From CAKZNE01 sp963976435 (GTDB lineage: Bacteria; Bacteroidota; Bacteroidia; Flavobacteriales; Schleiferiaceae): a stretch of DNA of 64,000 bases. Below are positions 52,450 through 61,335 of the stretch, piece by piece; the first letter of the stretch is position 1, and every line of letters starts with the position of its first letter. The translations under genes and the position numbers were made by a program. The stretch lies in the NCBI GenBank assembly GCA_963976435.1, contig CAXBKQ010000014.1, positions 41,555-105,554 of the forward strand, in the 5' to 3' direction. Under the pieces are notes generated by a model. It searched no databases. It was not told where the DNA came from and saw only the letters and a program-made list of their open reading frames with translations.

Positions 52450-54096
52450 ATGACCATATTAGAAACTTTATTATTTACCCTAACACTAGAATTATATGCT
52501 GGTGCTATCACTTGGAGGTTTTATAAAAGTGCAAATTATCCTGCATGGGCAGCCTTTGTACCCATCTATAATACCTACATTCTTACCAAAATTATACAAA
52601 GACCTTTTTGGTGGACCATTTTATTCTATATCCCAGTGGTAGGAAATGTAATGGCCATTGTTGCCGTTTATGAGCTTCTTCATGTCTTCAAATACAATAA
52701 ATTAAAACATACTTTTTACACCCTTCTCACAGCAGGATTGTATTTAGGATCCATCAATTATGGTTCTGCTAAATTGGTTTTGGTAGAAAGAGATATAAAA
52801 ACAATTCGCAAATATGTTAGTGAATTGGGAGCTTCCCTAATTTTTGCGGTGGTAGCTGCCACCATTATTAGAGCGTTTACATTCGAAGCTTTTACTATCC
52901 CCACCCCTTCTATGGAAAAATCCTTAATGGTAGGGGATTTTCTATTTGTTAGCAAGGCCCATTATGGCACAAGGCTACCGATCACCCCCTTGGCTCTACC
53001 CTTAGTTCACAATAAGGTGCCTGGTTTAAATACCCCATCCTTTTCCGATATTGTTCAGTTGCCCTATGTAAGACTGCCAAAATATACTGAAGTGGAAAGG
53101 TTGGATCCAGTGGTTTTTAACTACCCGGAAGAAATAGAAAAACCTATTGATAAAAGGGAGCATTTTGTGAAAAGATGTTTGGCTATTCCTGGAGATAGTT
53201 TAGAGATAGTTGATGGAAAGGTTATGGTAAATGGCGATTCATTACAATTACCAGATAGAGCAAGACCACAATTCAATTATTTTGTTCGAATTAAAGAAGG
53301 TATTTACCTAAATCCCAATAAACTAAAGATTGATTTTGATATCAATTATGTACCTACAAAACCCGGGCAAGCCCAACAAGAAGGCGATGTGATTGAGTTA
53401 AAAGATAGCAGACAATCTATCTATGCTTATTTAATGCCTATACCAAGTCATAAATTGGAGGAATTTAAAAAGCTTCCACAAGTAATTTCTGTTAAAAGAT
53501 TGAATGCAGAATATGGTGAGGCAAATAATCCAAATCCTTCAGACCCAGATTATGAACAGATAAATAAATACTTTGCCCAAGAAGGAAATTTATTTCCAAA
53601 TCCTGCTCATGGCCCACGTCAAGTAGATTGGACACGTGATAATTACGGCCCTATTTATATTCCTAAGAAAGGGGAAAGTGTAGAATTAAATAAGAAGAGT
53701 TTTTGGCAGTATAAAAAGATCATAGAAATATATGAGGGAAACAGTCTTGCCGAAAATAATGGTCAATATATTTTAAATGGCGAGCCTGCAACTCATTATA
53801 CATTTAAACAAAATTACTATTGGATGATGGGGGACAATAGACATAACTCCCTAGATTCAAGATATTGGGGCTATGTTCCGGAAGACCACCTTGTAGGGAA
53901 ACCTGTATTTATTTGGATGAGCTATGATAAGTTCGGCAAGGGATTAGCCAAACTAAGACTTGATAGAATTTTCACCACAGTGAATGGCAATGGAGAAAGA
54001 GTTCACTATTTCTGGCCTTTTGTAATTATTGTGGTTCTTTCCTCTATTGGAAACAGGATGCTGAAAAAGAGAAAGAAAAAGAAAAGCGCCGCCTAA
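52450..54096 (+). CDS. lepB: Signal peptidase I with an N-terminal DUF5684-like membrane domain
   Basis: 548 residues, against about 320 in E. coli. The first 115 residues form three or four membrane segments, with SANYPAWAAFVPIYNTYILTKI and FYIPVVGNVMAIVAVYEL, resembling DUF5684. The protease part starts near 120: Ser154 in PTPSMEKS, Lys241 in FVKRCLAIPGDS, and MMGDNRHNSLDSRYWG (about 459-474). A further hydrophobic helix and a Lys-rich end anchor the C-terminus. A 100-residue insertion separates the catalytic Lys region from the GDN box. It removes signal peptides from Sec substrates, including the many secreted proteins here. Confidence 0.93.
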   Translation: MTILETLLFTLTLELYAGAITWRFYKSANYPAWAAFVPIYNTYILTKIIQRPFWWTILFYIPVVGNVMAIVAVYELLHVFKYNKLKHTFYTLLTAGLYLGSINYGSAKLVLVERDIKTIRKYVSELGASLIFAVVAATIIRAFTFEAFTIPTPSMEKSLMVGDFLFVSKAHYGTRLPITPLALPLVHNKVPGLNTPSFSDIVQLPYVRLPKYTEVERLDPVVFNYPEEIEKPIDKREHFVKRCLAIPGDSLEIVDGKVMVNGDSLQLPDRARPQFNYFVRIKEGIYLNPNKLKIDFDINYVPTKPGQAQQEGDVIELKDSRQSIYAYLMPIPSHKLEEFKKLPQVISVKRLNAEYGEANNPNPSDPDYEQINKYFAQEGNLFPNPAHGPRQVDWTRDNYGPIYIPKKGESVELNKKSFWQYKKIIEIYEGNSLAENNGQYILNGEPATHYTFKQNYYWMMGDNRHNSLDSRYWGYVPEDHLVGKPVFIWMSYDKFGKGLAKLRLDRIFTTVNGNGERVHYFWPFVIIVVLSSIGNRMLKKRKKKKSAA

Positions 54097-54725
54097 TGCA
54101 TGGACTTTTTAGTCTTTGTTATTTTGGACCAATAGCCTATTACCAGGATATTTTAAACTGCTCCAAAATTCGCTTTGAAGCTTTTGAAAGTTGGCAAAAG
54201 CAATCCTATAGAAACCGTATGTATATCGATGGGCCAAATGGAGCGCTGATGCTTAATATTCCCATTGTGCATCAAGGTAGAAAACAGGTCTATAAGGATG
54301 TGAAAATCAGTTATAAAGACAATTGGGTAAATAAGCATTGGCAAGCTCTCAAAAGCTCTTATAATACATCGCCTTTTTTTGAAGTTCTTGCACCGGATAT
54401 ATTTAAAGTAATGCAAGAAAAGCCAGATTTTCTCTTCGATCTAAATTTAAAATTAAATCAGCTAATTTGGCAATGGTTAGAACTGAAAATAGAAAGGGAA
54501 ATTAGCTCGGAATGGAATGCCAAGCCTGAATTTATATCCGACTTTAGAAATATTCACCATCCAAAAGTCCCATTGTTAAAAAACATAGAGGAATATCCTC
54601 AAGTATTCAAACACAAAGCTCCTTTTAAATCAAATCTATCTATTTTGGATTTGATTTTTAATGAAGGTCCAGCGACTTATGATTATTTAAAAAATAATGG
54701 ATTAGAAAAAAGCCAGGTCCTTTAA
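54096..54725 (+). CDS. WbqC-family protein
   Basis: 209 residues; its ATG shares one base with the lepB stop. The N-terminus has CYFGPIAYYQDILNCSKIRFEA (9-30 region) and NRMYIDGPNGALMLNIPI, both typical of WbqC. Family members occur in surface-polysaccharide loci and are proposed to have hydrolase-like or transferase activity, without proof. Last gene of the parA operon. Confidence 0.8.
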   Translation: MHGLFSLCYFGPIAYYQDILNCSKIRFEAFESWQKQSYRNRMYIDGPNGALMLNIPIVHQGRKQVYKDVKISYKDNWVNKHWQALKSSYNTSPFFEVLAPDIFKVMQEKPDFLFDLNLKLNQLIWQWLELKIEREISSEWNAKPEFISDFRNIHHPKVPLLKNIEEYPQVFKHKAPFKSNLSILDLIFNEGPATYDYLKNNGLEKSQVL

Positions 54726-54813
54726 AGAAAAAATAAAGCCTAGGCCTTTAGCTCTAATTTGTATTTTCGCAGAAGCCAAAATTCCTGTCTGTTTTGGCGA
54801 TATAAACAGAGTT

Positions 54814-55980
54814 ATGTCAAAAACCTTTGCCCTTATTCTAATTTTCATTCTTGGTATCGAAGCGCAAGCCCAAACGGCTTGTACCAACACCATGACTTGT
54901 AAGGTTGTCGCTCCTTCTGGTATGCGAATGAGATCAGAAGCTTCTTTAAAATCCAAGGTAGTTGTAAATGTACCAAAGGACAGTGTGCTTAGCGCTTGCA
55001 CCGATAAGTTTGCTCCAATGAGCTATGAGAATATCAATGGGTACTGGAGAAAAGTGAAATACAAAGGTTCAGAAGGATATATGTTCGATGGATTTCTGGA
55101 AGTTATTTCCATCAATAAGTCGGATAAAATCACCTACGAGGATATAAAAAGGAGGATGGATAGTTTAAGTGCACTTCCGGATTCTCTTAGCCAGCTCCAA
55201 GTGGTTAAAACCGATGGAACAGCGGTGGAAACTTTGGATAGTTTGGCAAAAATCGACAGTACGGAAATAGACTCATTATTAAACAAAAATCCCGAAGTCA
55301 CCTCTAAAAAAATGGATTACACATTACTTACCGAAGCCTATAATTATTGCGGTGATGTGCAAAAGATTGACCCTGGCATGGTGTGGTATGGAATTTATCC
55401 CAAAGATGACGAAACCGAATTTTATAGAATTAAAAGAGTGGAATTAGAGGTATTGCTGAGCAGGGATAAAATTGGCAAAGGCTTAGAATTCGATATCCAA
55501 ACTAATCAAGAAGAAAGAAGTGTGTTTTTATTGGGATTTCCTACTATTCAAAAAGAACTTGTAGAGGCCTTGATAAGTGACAATAGTGAAGTTTTGAGAT
55601 TCAATAGTAGAAAAGTCTTTCCTGGGCAAGAATGGCAAATCGCCGAATTCTCTCAGCCTAATATTACACTTTCTGCCACAGGAAGCGTAGTTAGCGCTGG
55701 CCCATGCCCAGAATTAAGTAATTATAAATTACTATTAAAAGGTGAGAAATATTCACTTCCTGTGGTACAGGATATTACCGAAGAACTGGATCAAAATGGA
55801 CAATGTGGAATGCCCGAGATTTACTGGTATGGGGATTTAAATGGCGATAAAATTCCCGAAATAATATTTGTTTCTGTGTATGAAGATCGCAATCAATTTA
55901 CCCTATTTATTAGTGACCCTACCCTAGACAATGTTCTTCTCCGAAAAGGTGCAGAATGGATAATAACCAATTGTAATTAA
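54814..55980 (+). CDS. Secreted protein with bacterial SH3 domain
   Basis: 388 residues. Signal peptide 1-20 (ends AQA). An SH3b domain (about 28-94) shows the usual MRSEASLKSKVVVNVPKDSVL and GYWRKVKYKGSEGYMFDGFLE pattern. The rest (130-388) has no motif I know; it contains an MVWYGIYPKDDETEFYRIK stretch, a DLNGDKIPEIIF segment reminiscent of FG-GAP/dockerin-like repeats, and a terminal WIITNCN. Probably periplasmic or outer-membrane binding protein. Four bases before the carboxylase gene, hence one unit. Confidence 0.6.
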   Translation: MSKTFALILIFILGIEAQAQTACTNTMTCKVVAPSGMRMRSEASLKSKVVVNVPKDSVLSACTDKFAPMSYENINGYWRKVKYKGSEGYMFDGFLEVISINKSDKITYEDIKRRMDSLSALPDSLSQLQVVKTDGTAVETLDSLAKIDSTEIDSLLNKNPEVTSKKMDYTLLTEAYNYCGDVQKIDPGMVWYGIYPKDDETEFYRIKRVELEVLLSRDKIGKGLEFDIQTNQEERSVFLLGFPTIQKELVEALISDNSEVLRFNSRKVFPGQEWQIAEFSQPNITLSATGSVVSAGPCPELSNYKLLLKGEKYSLPVVQDITEELDQNGQCGMPEIYWYGDLNGDKIPEIIFVSVYEDRNQFTLFISDPTLDNVLLRKGAEWIITNCN

Positions 55981-55984
55981 ACCT

Positions 55985-57619
55985 ATGGCTCAAAATATAG
56001 CTTTCAATAAAAATGAAGATGAATTGAAAATGATGGTTTCTGAAATGAAATCAAAATTGGATAAAATTCACAAAGGTGGTGGCCCAAAAAAGATTGAAAA
56101 ACACAAGGCTAAAGGAAAAATGACGGCAAGAGAAAGAATTGCCTTCCTCCTTGATAAAGGTAGGCCACAAATTGAAATTGGTGCATTTGCTGGCTATGAT
56201 ATGTATAAAGAACATGGAGGTTGTCCTGGCGGAGGAGTTGTGGTAGTGATAGGCTATTTAAAATCTAAAATGGTAATGGTAATTGCCAATGATGCTACCG
56301 TTAAGGCCGGAGCTTGGTTTCCTATTACCGGAAAGAAAAACCTTCGCGCTCAAGAAATTGTAATGGAAAATAGATTGCCCGTAATCTATCTTGTTGATAG
56401 TGCAGGTGTTTACCTTCCCCTTCAAGATGAGATTTTTCCTGACAAAGAACATTTTGGTAGGATTTTTAGAAATAATGCCATCATGTCTTCGGAGGGTATA
56501 ACTCAAATTGCTGCAATAATGGGAAGCTGTGTAGCTGGCGGTGCCTATTTACCCATAATGAGCGATGAGGCATTGATAGTAGATAAAACTGGAAGTATAT
56601 TTTTAGCAGGCTCCTATTTGGTAAAAGCAGCCATTGGTGAAAGTATTGACAATGAAACCTTAGGAGGTGCTACAACACATTGTGAAATTTCTGGGGTAAC
56701 AGATTATAAAAGTAAGGATGACAAGGACTGTTTAACCAGCATCCAAAATATAGTAGATAAAATTGGTGATTTTGAAAAAGCAGGATTTAATCGTAAAGAA
56801 TCTTGTGAACCTCTTAAAGATCCAAAGGAAATATATGGGCTAATGCCTTCTGATAGAGCAAAGACCTACGATTCCATGCAGATTATTGAAAGACTGGTAG
56901 ACAATTCTGAGTTTGAAGAATATAAAGCCGGTTATGGACAAACTATTATTACAGGCTATGCAAGGATAGATGGTTGGTCCGTTGGTATTGTAGCTAATAA
57001 TCGTGAGGTTGTAAAAAGTAAAAAAGGTGAAATGCAATTTGGAGGAGTAATTTATTCCGATTCTGCGGATAAAGCTTCCCGATTTATTGCCAATTGTAAT
57101 CAAAAGAAAATACCCTTGGTTTTCCTTCAAGATGTTTCAGGATTTATGGTTGGCAGTAGATCCGAGCATGGTGGTATTATTAAGGATGGTGCTAAAATGG
57201 TAAATACTATGGCCAATTCTGTGGTGCCAAAATTCACCGTAATAATGGGTAATTCCTATGGCGCAGGGAATTATGCCATGTGTGGTAAAGCATACGATCC
57301 TAGGCTTATTGTAGCTTGGCCAACTTCCGAAATAGCAGTAATGGGAGGATCTCAAGCTGCTAAGGTTTTAATGCAAATTGAAACAGCAAGTTTAAAAGCC
57401 AAAGGCGAGGAAGTTGACGAGCTAAAAGAAAAAGAATTGTTTGATAAGATCAAATCTCGCTACGATGCTCAAACTTCACCATATTATGCTGCTTCAAGAT
57501 TGTGGACAGATGCTATTATCGATCCTTTAGATACCAGAAAATGGATAAGCATGGGGATTGAAATGGCAAATAATGCACCCCTTAAAAAAGCCTATAATCC
57601 TGGTGTTATTCAAGCTTAG
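55985..57619 (+). CDS. Acyl-CoA carboxylase beta subunit (carboxyltransferase)
   Basis: 544 residues. Both halves of the carboxyltransferase are present: the acyl-CoA half with GKMTARERIAFLLDKG (about 40-55), DSAGVYLPLQDEIFPD and the oxyanion segment MGSCVAGGAYLPIMSDE; and the biotin half with FLQDVSGFMVGS (about 380), GNSYGAGNYAMCG and VMGGSQAAKVL. Related to propionyl- and methylcrotonyl-CoA carboxylases; the presence of YLP residues suggests the methylcrotonyl-type group, but not securely. No biotin-carrying alpha subunit is in the window. It follows the SH3-domain gene by 4 bases. Confidence 0.9.
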   Translation: MAQNIAFNKNEDELKMMVSEMKSKLDKIHKGGGPKKIEKHKAKGKMTARERIAFLLDKGRPQIEIGAFAGYDMYKEHGGCPGGGVVVVIGYLKSKMVMVIANDATVKAGAWFPITGKKNLRAQEIVMENRLPVIYLVDSAGVYLPLQDEIFPDKEHFGRIFRNNAIMSSEGITQIAAIMGSCVAGGAYLPIMSDEALIVDKTGSIFLAGSYLVKAAIGESIDNETLGGATTHCEISGVTDYKSKDDKDCLTSIQNIVDKIGDFEKAGFNRKESCEPLKDPKEIYGLMPSDRAKTYDSMQIIERLVDNSEFEEYKAGYGQTIITGYARIDGWSVGIVANNREVVKSKKGEMQFGGVIYSDSADKASRFIANCNQKKIPLVFLQDVSGFMVGSRSEHGGIIKDGAKMVNTMANSVVPKFTVIMGNSYGAGNYAMCGKAYDPRLIVAWPTSEIAVMGGSQAAKVLMQIETASLKAKGEEVDELKEKELFDKIKSRYDAQTSPYYAASRLWTDAIIDPLDTRKWISMGIEMANNAPLKKAYNPGVIQA

Positions 57620-57680
57620 ATAAAATGGGCTAGGATGCATTGAAAATTGAATCATAGTGTTTCTCGATAATCTTATTCTT

Positions 57681-57698
57681 AGATGATATTTATCATCT
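57681..57698. promoter_or_regulatory. 18-bp perfect inverted repeat, candidate operator
   Basis: AGATGATA-TT-TATCATCT, perfect 8-bp arms. It ends on the first T of the -33 TTG (57698-57700) of the following promoter, a position where a bound repressor would block polymerase. Confidence 0.5.
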
Positions 57699-57726
57699 TG
57701 AACTAGTTTGCTTCTTCCTAAATTTG
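57698..57726 (+). promoter_or_regulatory. Promoter of the CstB-like operon
   Basis: TTG (57698-57700), 18 bases, TAAATTTG (57719-57726): full fit to TTG-N17-23-TAnnTTTG. The start codon is at 57748, leaving a leader of about 15 bases. Confidence 0.6.
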
Positions 57727-57747
57727 TAAAAGATAAAAGAGAAGAAA

Positions 57748-59172
57748 ATGAATATCGAACAGATTTACACAGGCTGTTTAGCTCAAGGAGCCTATTATAT
57801 AGAAAGTGAAGGTGAAGCCGTAATAATTGATCCACTAAGGGAAATTCAGCCCTATTTGGATATGGCTGAAAGGAGAAATGCCAAAATAAAATACATTTTT
57901 GAAACTCATTTCCACGCCGATTTTGTTTCAGGGCATGTAGACCTAGCCCAAAAAACTGGCGCTAGCATTGTATATGGCCCAACAGATGCAGATTTAGGTT
58001 TCGAGGCCCATATTGCCCGAGATGGAGAAGTTTTTTCACTTGGAAAAGCTAGTTTCACTTTAGTCCACACCCCCGGACATACTTTAGAAAGTAGCTGTTT
58101 TCTATTAAGTGATGAGAATAAAAAGGCCAAAGCCATTTTCACCGGTGACACCCTTTTTATTGGTGATGTAGGAAGGCCAGATCTCGCTCAAAAAAGTACA
58201 GCGGGACTAACTAAGGAAAAATTAGCATCTCTATTATTTCATTCTCTAAGAGAGAAGATTATGACACTAGCAGATGATCTTATTGTCTATCCAGCTCATG
58301 GTGCAGGTAGTGCCTGCGGGAAAAATATGAGTAGTGAAACCTATGATAGTTTAGGAAATCAGAAGAAAAGCAATTATGCTTTAAACCCTAAGCTTAGTGA
58401 GGAGGAATTTATTAATCAAGTATTAGATGGATTACAAGCCCCTCCCTCCTATTTTCCTAAGAATGTGAAGATGAATATTCAGGGCTATGATTCATTTGAA
58501 AATGTTATGACCCGATCTAAAAAAGCCTTAAATCCAGAAGAATTTGAGTTTATTGCTAATGATACTCATGCCTTAATATTGGATACCAGATCAAAGGATG
58601 AATTTGTAAAGGCACATATTCCAAATTCTATTTTTATTGGTATTGATGGGAGCTTTGCGGTTTGGGTAGGAACCTTAATTCCAGATTTAAAGCAAGAAAT
58701 TCTCCTAGTTTGTGATTCTGGACGCGAAGAAGAAGTAATCACAAGGTTGGCAAGAGTTGGCTATGACCATGCTATTGGATACCTAGATGGTGGATTTGAA
58801 TCATGGAAAAAAGCAAATAAGGAAATTGACCATTTGAAATCCATTAGTGTGGATCAATTTATTGAACTAAAAGCCACCCATCCAAAACTAGAGGTATTGG
58901 ATGTAAGAAAACCTAGTGAATTTGCAGCAGAACATCTCGAAAATGCCCTAAATAGTCCACTTGATTTTATTAATCAAAATATGGCCGAAATAAATAAGGA
59001 TCAAGAATATCTTATGCATTGTAAAAGTGGGTATAGGTCTGTTGTTTTCGGATCTATATTAAAAGCTAGAGGCTATGATAATCTAACGAATATTGAAGGT
59101 GGTTTTGAAGCTATTGCTGATTCAAAAGCCTTTGTATTAACGGATTATGTTTGTCCTACAAGCCTTAAATAA
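57748..59172 (+). CDS. Persulfide dioxygenase-rhodanese fusion (CstB-like)
   Basis: 474 residues with three domains in the order of staphylococcal CstB. 1-240 is a metallo-beta-lactamase-fold persulfide dioxygenase of ETHE1 type: THFHADF (53-59), HTPGH with His111, TGD with Asp134, YPAHGAGSACGK with His184. 265-360 is a first rhodanese domain with Cys322 in VCDSGREEE. 365-465 is a second rhodanese with LDVRKPSEF and Cys425 in HCKSGYRS. The enzyme is expected to oxidise low-molecular-weight persulfides and pass sulfane sulfur to thiosulfate. The first metal motif reads HxHxDF rather than HxHxDH. Followed without gap by a small rhodanese. Confidence 0.88.
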   Translation: MNIEQIYTGCLAQGAYYIESEGEAVIIDPLREIQPYLDMAERRNAKIKYIFETHFHADFVSGHVDLAQKTGASIVYGPTDADLGFEAHIARDGEVFSLGKASFTLVHTPGHTLESSCFLLSDENKKAKAIFTGDTLFIGDVGRPDLAQKSTAGLTKEKLASLLFHSLREKIMTLADDLIVYPAHGAGSACGKNMSSETYDSLGNQKKSNYALNPKLSEEEFINQVLDGLQAPPSYFPKNVKMNIQGYDSFENVMTRSKKALNPEEFEFIANDTHALILDTRSKDEFVKAHIPNSIFIGIDGSFAVWVGTLIPDLKQEILLVCDSGREEEVITRLARVGYDHAIGYLDGGFESWKKANKEIDHLKSISVDQFIELKATHPKLEVLDVRKPSEFAAEHLENALNSPLDFINQNMAEINKDQEYLMHCKSGYRSVVFGSILKARGYDNLTNIEGGFEAIADSKAFVLTDYVCPTSLK

Positions 59173-59466
59173 ATGGGTTTTCTCTTCGCTAAAAAGGAAC
59201 TTATTCAAAAATTTTTGAAGGAGAATGCCATTATTTTGGATGTTCGAAATCCGGGAGAATTTAAAAAGGTGAAACTAGAGGGATCTTTAAATATTCCCCT
59301 TGCTGAACTTAATGATGAAATGAACCAACTGGATAAATCAAGGCCTATAATTACCTGCTGTGCCATGGGGGTAAGATCCGAGCTTGCAAAGGATAAATTA
59401 AAGAAAAATGGTTTTGAAGTGATTAATGGCGGATCATGGCGTCATCTCAAAAAGTTTGTTGTATAA
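59173..59466 (+). CDS. Single-domain rhodanese
   Basis: 97 residues. A bare rhodanese domain: ILDVRNPGEFKKVKLEGSLN (20-39 region) and the active loop CCAMGVRSE (about 62-70). It carries sulfane sulfur as a cysteine persulfide. No signal peptide. It begins one base after the CstB-like stop and is part of the same unit, likely a partner in persulfide transfer. Confidence 0.88.
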   Translation: MGFLFAKKELIQKFLKENAIILDVRNPGEFKKVKLEGSLNIPLAELNDEMNQLDKSRPIITCCAMGVRSELAKDKLKKNGFEVINGGSWRHLKKFVV

Positions 59467-59503
59467 AAATTAGAAGAAAATAGATCCATATCTATACAAT
59501 TCT

Positions 59504-59511
59504 TAGATTTG
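59504..59511 (+). promoter_or_regulatory. Probable -7 promoter element of the subtilase gene
   Basis: TAGATTTG, a perfect TAnnTTTG, 29 bases before the ATG at 59541. No TTG at the expected distance. Confidence 0.45.
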
Positions 59512-59540
59512 AAACTCTCTAAGAACATTTATTAAACTCT

Positions 59541-61166
59541 ATGAAAACTCAAGTAAATCTTTTTTTGTCTCTTTTTTTATGCCTTCCTCTTTTTAGTCTT
59601 AGTCAGTTAACCAATAGTGATTTGCAAGAATTAGAAGAACTGAATTGGCAAAATCTAAATTGGAAAGAAGACAAAATCCTTGGTGCCAGTGTGGAATTGG
59701 CTTATGAAGAAATCCTGAAAAATAAGATCTCCAAAAAAACAATTATCGTTGCTGTTTTGGACAATGGGATTGATATCCAACATGAGGATCTTAAAAACAA
59801 AATTTGGATTAATGAAGATGAAATTCCAGGCAATCAAATTGATGATGATAATAATGGTTTTATAGATGATATATACGGTTGGAATTTTCTGGGTAATAGC
59901 CAGGGCCAAAATATCGGCAAGGAAAACCTGGAAATGACAAGGGTATATAGGGAGTATTTAGCCAAAATTGAAAATGGTGAATTAGATAGTAATTCCTATG
60001 ATGGTCCAAAAGCAGAGATTTACAATAAGGCTAAAAAACTTTACAGAGAAGAGTGGAATAAAAGGAATCGTTATTTAAAAAATAATAATGAGGCTATAAA
60101 CATAGTCGGTAGTGCAAAGGAATTGATCAAAGAATTATATGGGGTGGATGTTAAAAACATAAAGGATTTAAGCGATGTCAATCCCGCTGAAAATAGGCAG
60201 GTAATGCGTGCCAAATCAATTTTATTTAATGTTTACGATCAAGGATTAAGTCTAGAAGATTTTCAAAATAGCAAAGAGCAAAATGAAAAATATACCCTTC
60301 AATATTTAAATCTCGATTTAAATGCTCGTGAAATAATCGGAGATAATCCCTACGATATCAATGATAAGAACTATGGTAATTCAGATGTAAGAGGACCATT
60401 TGCGGATCATGGTACTGCTTGTGCGGGTTTAATAGCTGCTGAAAGAAATAATGGAATTGGAATTAATGGTGTGGCAGACAATGTGAAAATTATGTGCTTG
60501 CGAACTACCCCTTCGGGAGATGAAAGAGATAAAGATGTGGCTCTAGCCATTAGGTATGCAGTAGATAATGGCGCTCATATCATAAATATGAGTTTTGGAA
60601 AGGAGCTTTCTCCTGAAAAGGAATTCGTAGATGAGGCTATTAAATATGCAGAAGAAAAAGGAGTTTTAATTGTCCATTCGGCCGGTAATTCTGCAAATGA
60701 TTTAAGGGAAATCCCCGCTTTTCCCAATGAAATTTATTTGGATGGAAAGCAAGCAACAAATATGATTACAGTTGGAGCTACTTCACATAAGCCCAATAAT
60801 AGAATGATGGCCGTTTTTTCCAATTATGGCGGTGGAATTGTAGATATTTTAGGACCTGGAGTTGATATTGTTTCATTAGATACTGGAAACACCTATTCAA
60901 GTCATAGTGGAACAAGCTTTTCTGGACCAATGGTTTCTGGGGTTGCTGCGGTAATTTGGTCCTATTATCCAGAATTAAGCGTGGAGGAATTGATTAGAAT
61001 AATGGTGGAAAGTTCTAAAAGCAAAAAACCCAAAAAGGTATATCCTCCCAACCAATCAGGAGAAAAGATGAAAAAGGTAAAGATTGAGGAGATTTGCGGT
61101 AATGGAGGTGTAGTGAATTTATACAAAGCCTTGGAAATGCTTGCATCTCAGGAGGAAGAAACCTGA
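59541..61166 (+). CDS. Secreted subtilisin-like serine protease with a long insertion
   Basis: 541 residues. Signal peptide 1-21. The S8 triad is present: Asp74 (AVLDNGID), His290 (FADHGTACAG), and Ser near 458 (HSGTSFSGP), with the oxyanion SAGNSAND. The distance between Asp and His is about 216 residues instead of the usual 30-50; residues 120-280 are a charged helical insertion. An acidic calcium-like loop (DDDNNGFIDD, 101-110) follows the Asp. There is no propeptide of normal length and no T9SS sorting domain; the C-terminus is Lys- and Glu-rich. Likely periplasmic. Confidence 0.85.
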   Translation: MKTQVNLFLSLFLCLPLFSLSQLTNSDLQELEELNWQNLNWKEDKILGASVELAYEEILKNKISKKTIIVAVLDNGIDIQHEDLKNKIWINEDEIPGNQIDDDNNGFIDDIYGWNFLGNSQGQNIGKENLEMTRVYREYLAKIENGELDSNSYDGPKAEIYNKAKKLYREEWNKRNRYLKNNNEAINIVGSAKELIKELYGVDVKNIKDLSDVNPAENRQVMRAKSILFNVYDQGLSLEDFQNSKEQNEKYTLQYLNLDLNAREIIGDNPYDINDKNYGNSDVRGPFADHGTACAGLIAAERNNGIGINGVADNVKIMCLRTTPSGDERDKDVALAIRYAVDNGAHIINMSFGKELSPEKEFVDEAIKYAEEKGVLIVHSAGNSANDLREIPAFPNEIYLDGKQATNMITVGATSHKPNNRMMAVFSNYGGGIVDILGPGVDIVSLDTGNTYSSHSGTSFSGPMVSGVAAVIWSYYPELSVEELIRIMVESSKSKKPKKVYPPNQSGEKMKKVKIEEICGNGGVVNLYKALEMLASQEEET

Positions 61167-61335
61167 TTTTAGGTGTTTGTTTAGAATGCAATGTAGACTG
61201 AAAAGTTATAAAGGGTAAAATAATGGCTTCCTTCCTTTACCATTGTTTCAAAGAGGGGAAAATTTAAATGCAAGGATGCTCAATACTAGAAAATTTAATT
61301 CTCGCCTTTTTTAAAGACTTTTCCATTTTCGACTA

